DNA from: JAVBNJ01 sp031551625 | GTDB lineage: Bacteria; Bacteroidota; Bacteroidia; Bacteroidales; UBA932 | Length of the DNA: 15,160 nucleotides | Direction: 5' to 3' | Assembly: GCA_031551625.1 (NCBI GenBank) | Contig: JAVBNJ010000099.1 | Span: 1 to 15,160, forward strand | Part shown: positions 6,471 to 15,021 of the stretch, piece after piece | Numbering within the stretch: the first letter of the stretch is position 1 | Layout: every line of letters starts with the position of its first letter | Notes under the pieces: model-generated | What the model saw: the letters and a program-made list of their open reading frames with translations, nothing else | Told to the model about the DNA's origin: nothing | Database searches by the model: none | Translations under genes and position numbers: made by a program

Positions 6471-9400
6471 TTAAAAACCTATCTCTAAACGCAACAAGTA
6501 CGAAATGGGCGTACCCGGCGTGCGTGAAGTGCCATTCATACCCTGCGTATCAGGATCAATACCTTTTCCGGCAGCACACCAGTACCACAGGTTATTGATT
6601 TGCCCGATCAGTTTCAAATGCTGCATACCTACTTTCTTCGCGTATTGCTGGGGCAAGTTATACGACAGGGAAATATTACGCAGGCGGATGACATCGGCCG
6701 GCACCACATTGGCATCGGAGTTTATCCAGAAACTGGTAAGGTCGCTGGCGTTATTCCGGTCGGTTGCTTTACCGTAGTAAGGGTAGCTTTTAGGCAGTGT
6801 ACCTGCACGGTTGGTCGGCGACCATGTACTGTTGATGTCAGCCGACAGCGTACTATACTGCATCCCACCTGTTGCAAAGTTGGCATTGGGCAAGCGCATC
6901 ACATTACCACCACTATAAGTGAGCATAAACGACAATTCCCAGTTCTTGTATTCGATGGCATGGGTGAATGAACCAATCCATGTAGGCTCCAATGAGCCCA
7001 TGTACACTACGTCTTGCGGCAACAGGGCGCTGCTCCCGGCGGTGGAAGGAAGCGTCAATGTACCGTCGGCATTAAATGTATAGAGTTCCGTGCCGTCGGC
7101 TCGTACAATAATAGGCGCTCCGTTCTGCTCGTCGGTTCCGCCCGATGTAAGCCCGTGTGTGCGGTAAGCGTACAGCGAATAGCGCGGGTTCCCCTCTAGG
7201 TAATAGCTCAGGGAGACCAACTCGCTGGCCCTCGCGGGTGCATAGTCAATACGCTCTACCTTGTTTTTATTGTACGACATGATAAAGGTCGAAGTCATCA
7301 ACCAATCATTTTTCTTAAACCAGGGCGAACTCAGGGTAAATTCGACCCCACGGTTGCTCATGGCGCCATTGTTGGCCATCCCCGATGCATAGCCGGTAGC
7401 ATACGACGGCGTGTTGGCCATTACCAGCAAATCGTCGCTGTATTTATAATACGCTTCTATTTTACCATTCAGTAAATAGTTAAATAAGGAAAAGTCTACC
7501 TCGCCGCCGTACGACGTCGTTTTCTCCCAACGCAACAAAGGATTCGGAGCATTATTATCTTCCAACCGCGTAAAGGTTACCGGTGTTTGAAAGTAAAGAC
7601 TGTTCGACTCTATCCGCGCCAAAATATAAGGAGTAGAATTCTGATCGACATTTCCTGTAATACCATACGAACCTTTTAGCGAGAGGGAACTTAACCAATC
7701 TATACCTTCCATAAATGATTCGTTGGAAATATTCCAACTGGCACCCAACGACCACAAGGGGCGGTAACGGTATTTCGGATCGGTGCCGAACAGGTCGGCC
7801 TGATCAATACGGAAACTACCCGAAAGGTTGTAAAGGTTTTTGTAGGTATAACCGGCATTCGCATAAAACCCCACGTAGCGATGCAATATTTGCAACAAAT
7901 CGGAAGTATTGTAAATACCCTGCAAATTTTGATTCTCATTGCGGTAAATGTAAGACGACACCCCGGTAGTAAGCAAAGTATACAAATCAGGATTTTTTTG
8001 ATAGGTCAACGTATTCGGGTTATAGTTCAAATAAGTTATCGTAGGATTCAAATCCTGCTTATTCTCGCGCAATTCGATACCTGCTACTGCATTTATAGAA
8101 TGATTTTCGGCAAAAGTGCCGTTGTAATAAACCTGGTTACGGAACACATAATTATTGCTTCCGGTAAAGTTCATGGTCATCATCCCGTCGTTCAACAACA
8201 TTCGCGTATACGTCGCATCGTTCTTTATCATCCGGTTGCGGTGGAAACGCATGTAGTAGCTATCTTTGTCGTAAAGCATTTCCGTGTTATACTTGGACGT
8301 TTCGTAACTGAAACTTGATTTAAACCCCAACCCTTTGTATATTTTAAAATCGGCATCGGCATACGAGCGGATACTCAACGAACGGCTGAGCATATTGCCA
8401 CGTCCCAACTCGTCGAGCACATTCACATTATAGGAATCGAATGTTCCATTGCGCGATGCATTAATAGCGTCCAACTGTTCTACCATCAGGGGATTTACAC
8501 TGCCGCTGGCCGTTGATATCGTGTTCGTATAACGGCGATAGGCTTTCCCGTCAGCCAGGTCAATGATCCGGGTATCGTGCAGAATACCGAGTTGGCCATT
8601 GTCCAGCAGCGGGGTGTAAGCTTCCATGTTGCCGAAACCGGTGTTGTAGGACGCCGTGTTGTTACCTTGTCCGTATTGCAAATCAATGCCGGCGCTTACG
8701 GTCAGCCATTTCGTTACATTGAACGCCGACTTCATATATGCTTTAAATACATAACCGTCATCGGCTATATTCTGCAATTTGTTGTTGGTATAATTTGCCG
8801 ACAGGTAGGTATTCTGTTTCTCGCTGCCCACGCTCATCCGTAAATTATAGCTTTGACGGAACGGCGTACGCCATACGTTATCCATGTATTCCTGGCGATA
8901 GTCGAGTTGTTTCATCGTAGCAAGCGCTTCGTTGAATTGCGTTTGCGTAATACCCGTAGCGCCGCCGCGCGCCAATTGCCAACGCAAGTGCGCCAAAGGC
9001 GATATATTGTAGGACGGGGCATTCCCGGTGCCAATACCTTTCACCAGGTTGTTGAAATACGCCAGTTCATCATTCGGGGTTCCTGAGTCCCGGATGTCTT
9101 TATCCCACACTTTCATTTCATAATTTATAATATCAGGGGTAGATGCATAGTGAAAGTCGCTCAGCGACGGGTTTTCGGTAAGTTGCCAGTCGCCGGAGAA
9201 ATCCACTTTCAACTTGCCGGTCTCTCCTTTTTTCGTGGTAATTACAATCACCCCATTGGCAGCCCGCACCCCGTATATGGCCGAAGCCGCGGCGTCTTTC
9301 AACACCGTAAAACTTTCCACATCGTTCATGTTTATACTATTGAATGTCCGCTCGGTCGGCATGCCGTCTATAACCAGCAAGGGGTTAGTGCCCACATTGC

Positions 9401-10241
9401 TCGACAGCGTCGAACGGCCGCGCACCAAAATGCTTCCGTCGTTCTTTACAGCCACTCCCGAAAGTTTTCCCTCGATAGCCGATGAGGCATCGATATTAAT
9501 TTTCTGGTCCATTGTTTTCGAATCGAGAATCGCAAAAGCGCCGGTAGCGCGTTCTTTAGCAATGGTCTGGTAACCGGTTACCACCACTTCACTCAGGCTA
9601 ACCACATTGGGCTCCATTTGCACATCTACGCTGCTTCGTCCGTCCACCTTATATTCCATGGTGACATATCCAGGAAATGTAATTACCAGCGTAGCATTTT
9701 TGTCAATGTCGGTCAGCTCAAATACACCATCATCATCAACGCTGACAATTTTCTTAGTACCCTTTACGACCACCACTGCTCCCGACAAAGGAAGCGACAT
9801 TTCATCCAATACTTTTCCTCGCACGGTAATAACGCCCTGCACGGCAGCAGGCGATTGTTTGGCGCTACCCGGCGAGTTTTGAGTGGCAGCAGGTAAAGCG
9901 CCTTCCGGAACTTTTGCTTCCGGCTCTCCGGCAACTGCTTTGTTTCGATAAAAAACAACCTGCTTATCGACAAATTGATATGAAATATCACTGCCTCTAA
10001 ACATCTCGTCCAATATTTTGCCGAGTGTTGCATTCGTTTGGGTAACGTTTACCGGCATTTTCGGGCTAATAAGTGTACTATTATACAGAAAATAATAGCC
10101 GCTTTTGGCTTCCAACTGTGCAATGGCTTCCTCCAATGTAATATTATTGAAATTCACCGATATTTTTTGATCCTGCGCCATGGATCGGACCGGCAGCAAA
10201 AGCACACATACAAAAATTACAATATTAAATAGTCTATTCAT
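6471..10241 (-). CDS. SusC/RagA-like TonB-dependent transducer with STN domain
   Basis: The 1256-residue outer-membrane protein is both an active importer and a signal transducer. Domains in order: signal peptide 1-22 (cleavage after SMA); STN domain about 24-100, the module that contacts FecR-type anti-sigma factors; a Pro/Ala/Gly-rich linker 101-136; a carboxypeptidase-regulatory-like beta domain about 138-212; a TonB-box-like SEVVVTGYQ at 217-225; the plug, with VRGRSTL (273-279) and the SusC hallmark VLKDAAASAIYGVRAANG (313-330); then a beta barrel ending in an aromatic residue (LEIGF), as outer-membrane barrels do. It lies 18 bases after fecR and 10 before susD. The STN domain and the adjacent sigma/anti-sigma genes indicate ligand-dependent self-induction. 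The transported substrate is unknown. Confidence 0.95.
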   Translation of the reverse strand: MNRLFNIVIFVCVLLLPVRSMAQDQKISVNFNNITLEEAIAQLEAKSGYYFLYNSTLISPKMPVNVTQTNATLGKILDEMFRGSDISYQFVDKQVVFYRNKAVAGEPEAKVPEGALPAATQNSPGSAKQSPAAVQGVITVRGKVLDEMSLPLSGAVVVVKGTKKIVSVDDDGVFELTDIDKNATLVITFPGYVTMEYKVDGRSSVDVQMEPNVVSLSEVVVTGYQTIAKERATGAFAILDSKTMDQKINIDASSAIEGKLSGVAVKNDGSILVRGRSTLSSNVGTNPLLVIDGMPTERTFNSINMNDVESFTVLKDAAASAIYGVRAANGVIVITTKKGETGKLKVDFSGDWQLTENPSLSDFHYASTPDIINYEMKVWDKDIRDSGTPNDELAYFNNLVKGIGTGNAPSYNISPLAHLRWQLARGGATGITQTQFNEALATMKQLDYRQEYMDNVWRTPFRQSYNLRMSVGSEKQNTYLSANYTNNKLQNIADDGYVFKAYMKSAFNVTKWLTVSAGIDLQYGQGNNTASYNTGFGNMEAYTPLLDNGQLGILHDTRIIDLADGKAYRRYTNTISTASGSVNPLMVEQLDAINASRNGTFDSYNVNVLDELGRGNMLSRSLSIRSYADADFKIYKGLGFKSSFSYETSKYNTEMLYDKDSYYMRFHRNRMIKNDATYTRMLLNDGMMTMNFTGSNNYVFRNQVYYNGTFAENHSINAVAGIELRENKQDLNPTITYLNYNPNTLTYQKNPDLYTLLTTGVSSYIYRNENQNLQGIYNTSDLLQILHRYVGFYANAGYTYKNLYNLSGSFRIDQADLFGTDPKYRYRPLWSLGASWNISNESFMEGIDWLSSLSLKGSYGITGNVDQNSTPYILARIESNSLYFQTPVTFTRLEDNNAPNPLLRWEKTTSYGGEVDFSLFNYLLNGKIEAYYKYSDDLLVMANTPSYATGYASGMANNGAMSNRGVEFTLSSPWFKKNDWLMTSTFIMSYNKNKVERIDYAPARASELVSLSYYLEGNPRYSLYAYRTHGLTSGGTDEQNGAPIIVRADGTELYTFNADGTLTLPSTAGSSALLPQDVVYMGSLEPTWIGSFTHAIEYKNWELSFMLTYSGGNVMRLPNANFATGGMQYSTLSADINSTWSPTNRAGTLPKSYPYYGKATDRNNASDLTSFWINSDANVVPADVIRLRNISLSYNLPQQYAKKVGMQHLKLIGQINNLWYWCAAGKGIDPDTQGMNGTSRTPGTPISYLLRLEIGF

Positions 10242-10259
10242 GTTGTTATATTTGATAAG

Positions 10260-11276
10260 TTAGTTTTTTGCATAAACCGAAACATGTTCTTTATCTATCT
10301 TGTAACATACCGGCGATGAAAGTTCGATATAGCGCATGATCTGTTCAATACTGCGATTGTCGAACGTACCCGAATAGGTATGCTTTTTCAATTCTTCATC
10401 GTGCAACGTAATGGTTATGTTATACCACCGTTCCAATGTGCGGGCCACTTCATCCATGGGCGTAGAGCGGAATACCAGCTTGCCGCTTGTCCACGAAGTA
10501 TATAAATCCGTATTTACATTATCCTGCACTTTCATATTACCCTCTTTTTTTTGCAGGGTCAACAGTTGGGCAGGCTCTACGCGAATTTCTTTTTGTTGTT
10601 TACGGGTAGCATCTTTTACAACCGCCTCTATCTCCCCTTCCACCAAAACGGTTTCCAATGTTTGGCTTCCCGGATAGGCCGACACGTTAAACGCAGTGCC
10701 AAGTACCTTAATATCTATTTCGGGCGTACTCACTACAAAAGGCATGTCGTCCGCTTTTCTCTTCACTTCAAAATACGCTTCGCCAACCAAACTCACCTTG
10801 CGTGTTTTATGGTTGAAGCCAGCCGGCACAATTAAACGGCTATCGGCATTCAACCAAACCACCGTGCTATCATTCAATAATACTTTTGAACGCATCCCCA
10901 CGGGCGAAATATACTCCTGCTCGGCCACATCTTGTTGCGTCAACGTCAAGGGGGCTTCTGAAGTAAACGATTTCGCCAACATAAAAACAAATCCGATTAA
11001 CAAGGGAATAATCAACAAAGCGGCATATTTCTGAAACGTACTTATCCACACACGAAAGTGTACACGGTGCTGTTTCCGCAACCGCTGCTCTACTCTATCA
11101 ATAAGTTGATCAAGTTCCGGCAATGCGGTATTGCTCGTGCCCATCCAACGGGCATCCAGCCATTCTTCAACAACCTGGCGCCCCTCTTCCGAATTGAACA
11201 GCGCATGCAACTGTTGTAACTCTTCACTAGATAGCTCTTCTGATTGATTTCTGAGTTTATTTAATAATGCTTTCAT
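10260..11276 (-). CDS. FecR-like anti-sigma factor (FecR domain plus DUF4974)
   Basis: This inner-membrane regulator would hold the ECF sigma factor and be relieved by the SusC STN domain. Of 338 residues, 1-80 are cytoplasmic and would bind sigma (WLDARWMG-type helix at 39-46). One membrane segment lies at about 84-104 (AALLIIPLLIGFVFML). The periplasmic FecR domain spans about 120-220, with LNADSRLIVP and VSLVGEAYFEVKRKADDMPF recognisable. A DUF4974-type C-terminus runs from about 267 to 336; it is the part expected to meet STN. Length and order fit the family. It lies 18 bases upstream of susC and 130 bases downstream of the sigma gene, with a structured leader just before its ATG. Confidence 0.93.
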   Translation of the reverse strand: MKALLNKLRNQSEELSSEELQQLHALFNSEEGRQVVEEWLDARWMGTSNTALPELDQLIDRVEQRLRKQHRVHFRVWISTFQKYAALLIIPLLIGFVFMLAKSFTSEAPLTLTQQDVAEQEYISPVGMRSKVLLNDSTVVWLNADSRLIVPAGFNHKTRKVSLVGEAYFEVKRKADDMPFVVSTPEIDIKVLGTAFNVSAYPGSQTLETVLVEGEIEAVVKDATRKQQKEIRVEPAQLLTLQKKEGNMKVQDNVNTDLYTSWTSGKLVFRSTPMDEVARTLERWYNITITLHDEELKKHTYSGTFDNRSIEQIMRYIELSSPVCYKIDKEHVSVYAKN

Positions 11277-11286
11277 GCAAAATGAT

Positions 11287-11327
11287 ATTACTTATATAAA
11301 AGCCTCTTTCGGCTTCACACAAGTAAT
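11287..11327 (-). promoter_or_regulatory. Two-part stem-loop in the leader of fecR
   Basis: ATTACTT (11287-11293) pairs with AAGTAAT (11321-11327). Inside it AAGCC (11300-11304) pairs with GGCTT (11311-11315), separated by a 6/5 internal loop and closed by a 6-base loop. On the transcript it ends 10 bases before the fecR ATG, where a ribosome would load. The inner hairpin is followed by only TTATAT, so it is at best a weak terminator. It could be an attenuator, a processing site or a translational control element setting the sigma to anti-sigma ratio. Function is inferred from position only. Confidence 0.4.
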
Positions 11328-11406
11328 ACGAATACATCCTGCATTTCCGTGAAGGGAATGGGTAAATTATTTTAAAGAAAACGATTAACTTAAGATTATC
11401 AAACTA

Positions 11407-11991
11407 TTACACAATAAATAAAGATGCATCTACCACCAATGCCGATAGCAGGAAGAGTTCTTTTCCGGCATGCTTACGCAGATAATTGATGGCATGGCGC
11501 AATTGAGTGTCTACGGTATTTTCCGTAATATCCAATTTCTCCGCTATTTCTCGGTAAGACATATTTTGAAAATAACGTAGCTTGAATATTTCCTTGCGCC
11601 GTTCCGGCATCGACTTTATAAGCCCTCCTAGATACCGGTTAAAATCGCGATCCTGGAGCATCGCTTCAGAAAAATTATCGGACTCATCAAGCATTTCCGC
11701 AAATTGCCGTTCAAACACTCGCCGCACAGTGCGCTGACGAAGTACGTCATACACTTTGTTTCGCGCTATTTTATAGATGTAGGCCCCGATAGGATATCCG
11801 CTATCCAATGTATGGCGGTGTTCCCAAAGCTTTTCAAAAACAAATTGGAATACTTCTTCCGTTTCTTCGTAAGACCCCAGCATGTCGAAAATAAAACGAC
11901 ACACACGGTGTTTATAGGAATCATACAACGTATGAAAAGCCTCATGACTGTTATTCCGTAGGGCTAGTATTAGCTGCGTTTCCTCGTGCAT
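11407..11991 (-). CDS. ECF-type RNA polymerase sigma factor
   Basis: This 194-residue extracytoplasmic-function sigma factor would direct RNA polymerase to the susC/susD locus when FecR lets it go. Region 2 is at about 15-82, with the core-binding and -10 recognition helix (ETEEVFQFVFEKLWEHR, then YIYKIARNKVYDVLR). Region 4, at about 120-176, contains the helix-turn-helix ENMSYREIAEKL-like segment (here QNMSYREIAEKLDITENTVD). Regions 1 and 3 are absent, as usual for ECF factors. After region 4 comes an uncommonly hydrophobic tail, ELFLLSALVVDASLFIV (178-194), which could touch the membrane or FecR. The gene begins the minus-strand locus and has its own good promoter 38 bases upstream. Confidence 0.95.
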   Translation of the reverse strand: MHEETQLILALRNNSHEAFHTLYDSYKHRVCRFIFDMLGSYEETEEVFQFVFEKLWEHRHTLDSGYPIGAYIYKIARNKVYDVLRQRTVRRVFERQFAEMLDESDNFSEAMLQDRDFNRYLGGLIKSMPERRKEIFKLRYFQNMSYREIAEKLDITENTVDTQLRHAINYLRKHAGKELFLLSALVVDASLFIV

Positions 11992-12028
11992 TTAAAAACA
12001 ATATGTTAACTACTCCGGTAAGTAAGTA

Positions 12029-12060
12029 CAAAGATAATCATAAAATTTTCACTTGACAAC
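12029..12060 (-). promoter_or_regulatory. Promoter of the ECF sigma gene
   Basis: On the minus strand GTTG (12060-12057), a 20-base spacer and TATCTTTG (12036-12029) closely match the Bacteroidota promoter, TTTG then TAnnTTTG. Transcription would start near 12022-12025, giving a leader of about 30 bases before the ATG at 11991. This is the housekeeping promoter type, so the sigma gene is probably expressed at a basal level rather than only through itself. Confidence 0.7.
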
Positions 12061-12070
12061 TATTCTCCCA

Positions 12071-12102
12071 TTTTCGATAGTTAAAAATTATTTCTACCTT
12101 TG
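12071..12102 (+). promoter_or_regulatory. Promoter of the tetR-tolC-hlyD operon
   Basis: TTTTCG (12071-12076), an 18-base spacer and TACCTTTG (12095-12102) give a Bacteroidota-type promoter. Transcription should start around 12106-12110, within the first palindrome described next. It is back to back with the sigma-gene promoter, with only 10 bases between their -33 elements. Confidence 0.65.
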
Positions 12103-12104
12103 CA

Positions 12105-12131
12105 TTAACAAAATTGTTAAACAATATTGTT
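12105..12131. promoter_or_regulatory. Two palindromic operators, probable TetR autoregulation
   Basis: TTAACAAAATTGTTAA (12105-12120) is a 7-base-pair inverted repeat with a 2-base centre. AACAATATTGTT (12120-12131) is a perfect 12-base palindrome. Both share the half-site AACAA/TTGTT, and their centres are 13 bases apart. They cover the predicted transcription start and stop 4 bases before the tetR ATG, where a bound repressor would block expression. Binding by the TetR encoded next door is inferred from the usual autoregulation of this family. Confidence 0.65.
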
Positions 12132-12135
12132 AATA

Positions 12136-12765
12136 ATGAAACAAAAGTCAGAAAAACCGGACGTAAAAGCGCTAATAATAACCGCAGCCGAAGAAGAATT
12201 CCTGTCGGTAGGCTATGCCGGCGCACGCATGATGAATATTGCAAAAAATGCCGGCGTAACACATGCCATGTTGCATTATTATTTTCGATCTAAAGACAAT
12301 TTGTTCGAGGTTATTTTTAAAGAAAAAGCCGGTGCTTTTTTCGGCAACTTCACTCCTATCCTGGAAAGCGACTGCTCCTTCCTGGAAAAAATACCACGCC
12401 TCATCAAAGCGCATCTGGACTTTGTGACCAAGAATCCCAGAATGCCGCTGTTCCTGCTCTACGAAACATCGAAAAACCCCGGGTTGATACGCGACACGTT
12501 ATCCGGCAATAAACACAATCCCATAGCTATTTTCTATCAGCTATTCGAAAAAGAAACGAAAAAAGCCATCCGCAAAAAAGAAATAAAAAAAATAGACCCG
12601 TTAGAATTAATGCTAACGATTTTTTCCCTCAACATTTTCCCCCTGTTGGCACAACCGTTAATTACAAACGTGGGGATATTACCCGATAACACATTCCGCC
12701 AATTAATGAAGCGCCGCAGCCAGGAAGTGTCGAAATTCATTATTGCCGGATTAAAAAATACATAG
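12136..12765 (+). CDS. TetR/AcrR-family transcriptional repressor
   Basis: The 209-residue regulator has an N-terminal DNA-binding domain. It runs from the first helix ALIITAAEEEFLSVGYAGA (about 12-30) to the helix-turn-helix NIAKNAGVTHAMLHYYFRSK (34-53), which contains the typical YYF-x-SK-L signature. The remaining roughly 145 residues are an all-alpha ligand-binding and dimer domain that I cannot assign to a ligand. The ATG at 12136 is preferred over a TTG at 12127, which lies inside the second palindrome. It is the first gene of an efflux operon and is 44 bases upstream of tolC, so it most likely represses this operon and is released by a toxic or amphipathic compound. Confidence 0.92.
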   Translation: MKQKSEKPDVKALIITAAEEEFLSVGYAGARMMNIAKNAGVTHAMLHYYFRSKDNLFEVIFKEKAGAFFGNFTPILESDCSFLEKIPRLIKAHLDFVTKNPRMPLFLLYETSKNPGLIRDTLSGNKHNPIAIFYQLFEKETKKAIRKKEIKKIDPLELMLTIFSLNIFPLLAQPLITNVGILPDNTFRQLMKRRSQEVSKFIIAGLKNT

Positions 12766-12809
12766 CCTATTTATTGAATCACTAAATTTTTAACTCGTTG
12801 AATCTACTC

Positions 12810-14084
12810 ATGAAAAAAATTTATATCGTACTGCTAACCTTGCTACCAGCGCTGAATAGCTATGCCGGCGACACGCTCTCGCTGGCCCGTTGCTGGGAAC
12901 TGGGGCAAGCTGCGTTCCCGCTCACCGGCAACAAAGCTTTGCTCGACGAGTCGTTACAACTGAAACTAAAGTCGTTAACCACTAACTATTATCCCCAGTT
13001 ATCGGTAATAGCGCAAGCGTCGTACCAATCCGAAGTCACGTCCATCGACCTTTCAAACATTCCTTTTCCCATTGATATTGCCACGCCGGCAAAAGACCAG
13101 TACAAGCTTGCGCTCGACGTGCAGCAAACCATCTACGATGCAGGCGGCACGAAACACAGCAAAGCAGTAGAACGCCTGGGCAACAAGGAAGCCCAGTATT
13201 CCAACCAGGCCGACTGGCACTCGATGAAACAGCAAATACAGCAAATTTATTTTGCCGGTTTGCTCTACCAATCGCAAAAAAAAGTAATCAATTTACTATT
13301 GGAAACATTGAAAGAAAATATTGCTGTAGCGGAATCGGCTGTACGCAACGGCTTCCTGGCGCAACGCGATTTAAATCTATTGAAAGTGGAACAGCTGAAC
13401 GCCGAACAACAGCAGACCGAAGCACAACACAACGTGGAAGCGTGCTTGAAAATGTTGGAACAGCTGACTCAAAGCACCTTTGCGACCACCACTACGCTGG
13501 AAATGCCGGCTGCTGCAAACCCGGAGTCAGATGTGCTTAACAACCAGCGTGCCGAACTGTTTGCGCTCGATGCACGCCGCGAACGGTTGTTGGCCACAAA
13601 AGAATTGCTAAACGCCGAAATCACACCGCGCATCGGGCTATTCGGACAAGCCGGCTACGGCCGACCGGGGCTGAATATGTTGTCGACCGATTTTGATCCT
13701 TACTACATCGTAGGCGTCCGCCTTTCGTGGACACCGTGGAACTGGGGCAGTACACAAAAGAATAAAAAGATCCAGGACACGCAAGCAAAAATTGTGGCCA
13801 ACCAACAGGCCGCCTTCGACGAGCGTGTACGCACACAAGCATGGAGCGCCCGTTACGAAATTTACAAACAAGAAAAATTAGTGACGCAAGATTTGGAAAT
13901 CGTAGCACTGCGCGAGAAAATAACTCGTGAAAGCGCATCACAACTACGAAACGGAGCCATCACTACCAGCGACTACATCAAAGACCTGAATGCCGAAATG
14001 ACCGCCCGTATCAACGCCGAGATACACACTATACGATTCGTGAAGTCGCAACTGGAATACAGGTTGACATTGGGACTGGAATAG
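12810..14084 (+). CDS. TolC-family outer-membrane efflux protein
   Basis: This is the outer-membrane exit duct of a tripartite efflux or secretion system. From the ATG at 12810 the product has 424 residues. A Sec signal peptide ends at about Ala19 (NSYA-GD). The repeated OEP architecture follows: long helices rich in Gln, Ala and Leu (about 105-225 and 305-415) alternating with membrane strands, for example the RIGLFGQAGYGRPG region and the VGVRLSWTPWNWG segment typical of TolC second repeats. There is no lipobox, so unlike many OprM relatives it is not lipid-anchored. The upstream in-frame TTG at 12798 would only lengthen the signal peptide. It lies 39 bases upstream of the adaptor gene and has no promoter of its own that I can see. 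Confidence 0.92.
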   Translation: MKKIYIVLLTLLPALNSYAGDTLSLARCWELGQAAFPLTGNKALLDESLQLKLKSLTTNYYPQLSVIAQASYQSEVTSIDLSNIPFPIDIATPAKDQYKLALDVQQTIYDAGGTKHSKAVERLGNKEAQYSNQADWHSMKQQIQQIYFAGLLYQSQKKVINLLLETLKENIAVAESAVRNGFLAQRDLNLLKVEQLNAEQQQTEAQHNVEACLKMLEQLTQSTFATTTTLEMPAAANPESDVLNNQRAELFALDARRERLLATKELLNAEITPRIGLFGQAGYGRPGLNMLSTDFDPYYIVGVRLSWTPWNWGSTQKNKKIQDTQAKIVANQQAAFDERVRTQAWSARYEIYKQEKLVTQDLEIVALREKITRESASQLRNGAITTSDYIKDLNAEMTARINAEIHTIRFVKSQLEYRLTLGLE

Positions 14085-14123
14085 TAACGGGTTAAATAAT
14101 TAAAATGAAAATATAAACAACTT

Positions 14124-15020
14124 ATGAAGACAAATCGAATTATATGGTATGTATTACTTCCCTTTTTGGGGCTGGCGGGGCTTTCCTGCGGCGGCAACCA
14201 CCAGGCGTCGGATGCTTATGGCAACTTCGAGGCCACGGAAGTCATTGTATCGGCACAAAACGCCGGACAAATCCTGTGGCTAAAAGCCGACGAGGGCACT
14301 ACGCTGAATGCCGGTGAGCAAACAGCACTCATCGACACCATCGATTTATTCCTGCAAAAACAAACATTCCTCTCGCAACGCGCATCAATACAAGCACAGT
14401 TTGCGATTCTGCAAGCACAGGCCGATGTGCAACGACAACAAGTGAAAAATCTCGAAAAAGATTATACACGCATCGGAAATATGCTTAAAGACGGCGCCGC
14501 CACACAAAAACAATACGATGATGTAGTGAACGGGATGGATATTGCCAAACGGCAAATTGCAGCTATCGAAAGTCAACGCGCCTCGTTGCAAAGCCAGCAG
14601 CAGACTATTGATGCACAAGTAGCACAGTTGAACAACACTATTGCCAAATGCAAAATTTCCAATCCGCAGGCAGGCACGGTGCTGGTGAAATATGCCGAAA
14701 CAGGCGAAATGGCCGCGTCCGGCAAAGCGCTCTATAAAATAGGCGACCTCACCAATATGAAACTCAAAGTGTATGTGAGCGAAACTCAACTCCCGGAAAT
14801 AAAAATCGGGCAGCGTGTAGAAGTGTTAATTGACACGGAAGACGGTGCTTTGCAAAAACTCGAAGGCGAGGTAAGCTGGGTGTCGGACAAAGCGGAATTC
14901 ACGCCTAAAATCATTCAAACTCGCGACGAACGTGTCAACCTGGTATATGCCGTAAAAATAAATGTAAAGAATGACGGGCGGTTGAAAATAGGCATGCCCG
15001 GCGAAGTCAACTTCCAATAG
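14124..15020 (+). CDS. HlyD-family periplasmic adaptor lipoprotein
   Basis: This membrane-fusion protein links an inner-membrane transporter to the TolC duct. It has 298 residues. The lipobox LAGLS-Cys22 makes it a lipoprotein, probably anchored in the inner membrane like other lipidated adaptors. A split lipoyl-like domain (about 38-72 and 178-210; AGQILWLKADEG and AGTVLVKYAETGE) flanks a long alpha-helical hairpin (about 73-176, Gln/Ala-rich coiled coil). A beta-barrel domain follows (211-298), containing FTPKIIQTRDER, the pattern of YbhG-type adaptors of ABC exporters. The usual next genes, an ATPase and permeases, do not follow within the window. No terminator is visible after the stop. 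Confidence 0.9.
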   Translation: MKTNRIIWYVLLPFLGLAGLSCGGNHQASDAYGNFEATEVIVSAQNAGQILWLKADEGTTLNAGEQTALIDTIDLFLQKQTFLSQRASIQAQFAILQAQADVQRQQVKNLEKDYTRIGNMLKDGAATQKQYDDVVNGMDIAKRQIAAIESQRASLQSQQQTIDAQVAQLNNTIAKCKISNPQAGTVLVKYAETGEMAASGKALYKIGDLTNMKLKVYVSETQLPEIKIGQRVEVLIDTEDGALQKLEGEVSWVSDKAEFTPKIIQTRDERVNLVYAVKINVKNDGRLKIGMPGEVNFQ

Positions 15021-15021
15021 A

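Noticed and set aside
11318..11325. TACTTGTG on the minus strand as a -7 element for fecR
   Set aside because: It misses the TTTG core, has no clear -33 element, and lies inside the stem-loop.
12127..12135. TTG at 12127 as the tetR start
   Set aside because: It would add only three residues, lies inside the second palindrome, and an ATG follows at 12136 with the usual start of the first helix.
12798..12809. TTG at 12798 as the tolC start
   Set aside because: The ATG at 12810 gives a standard MKK signal peptide; the extra four residues add nothing.
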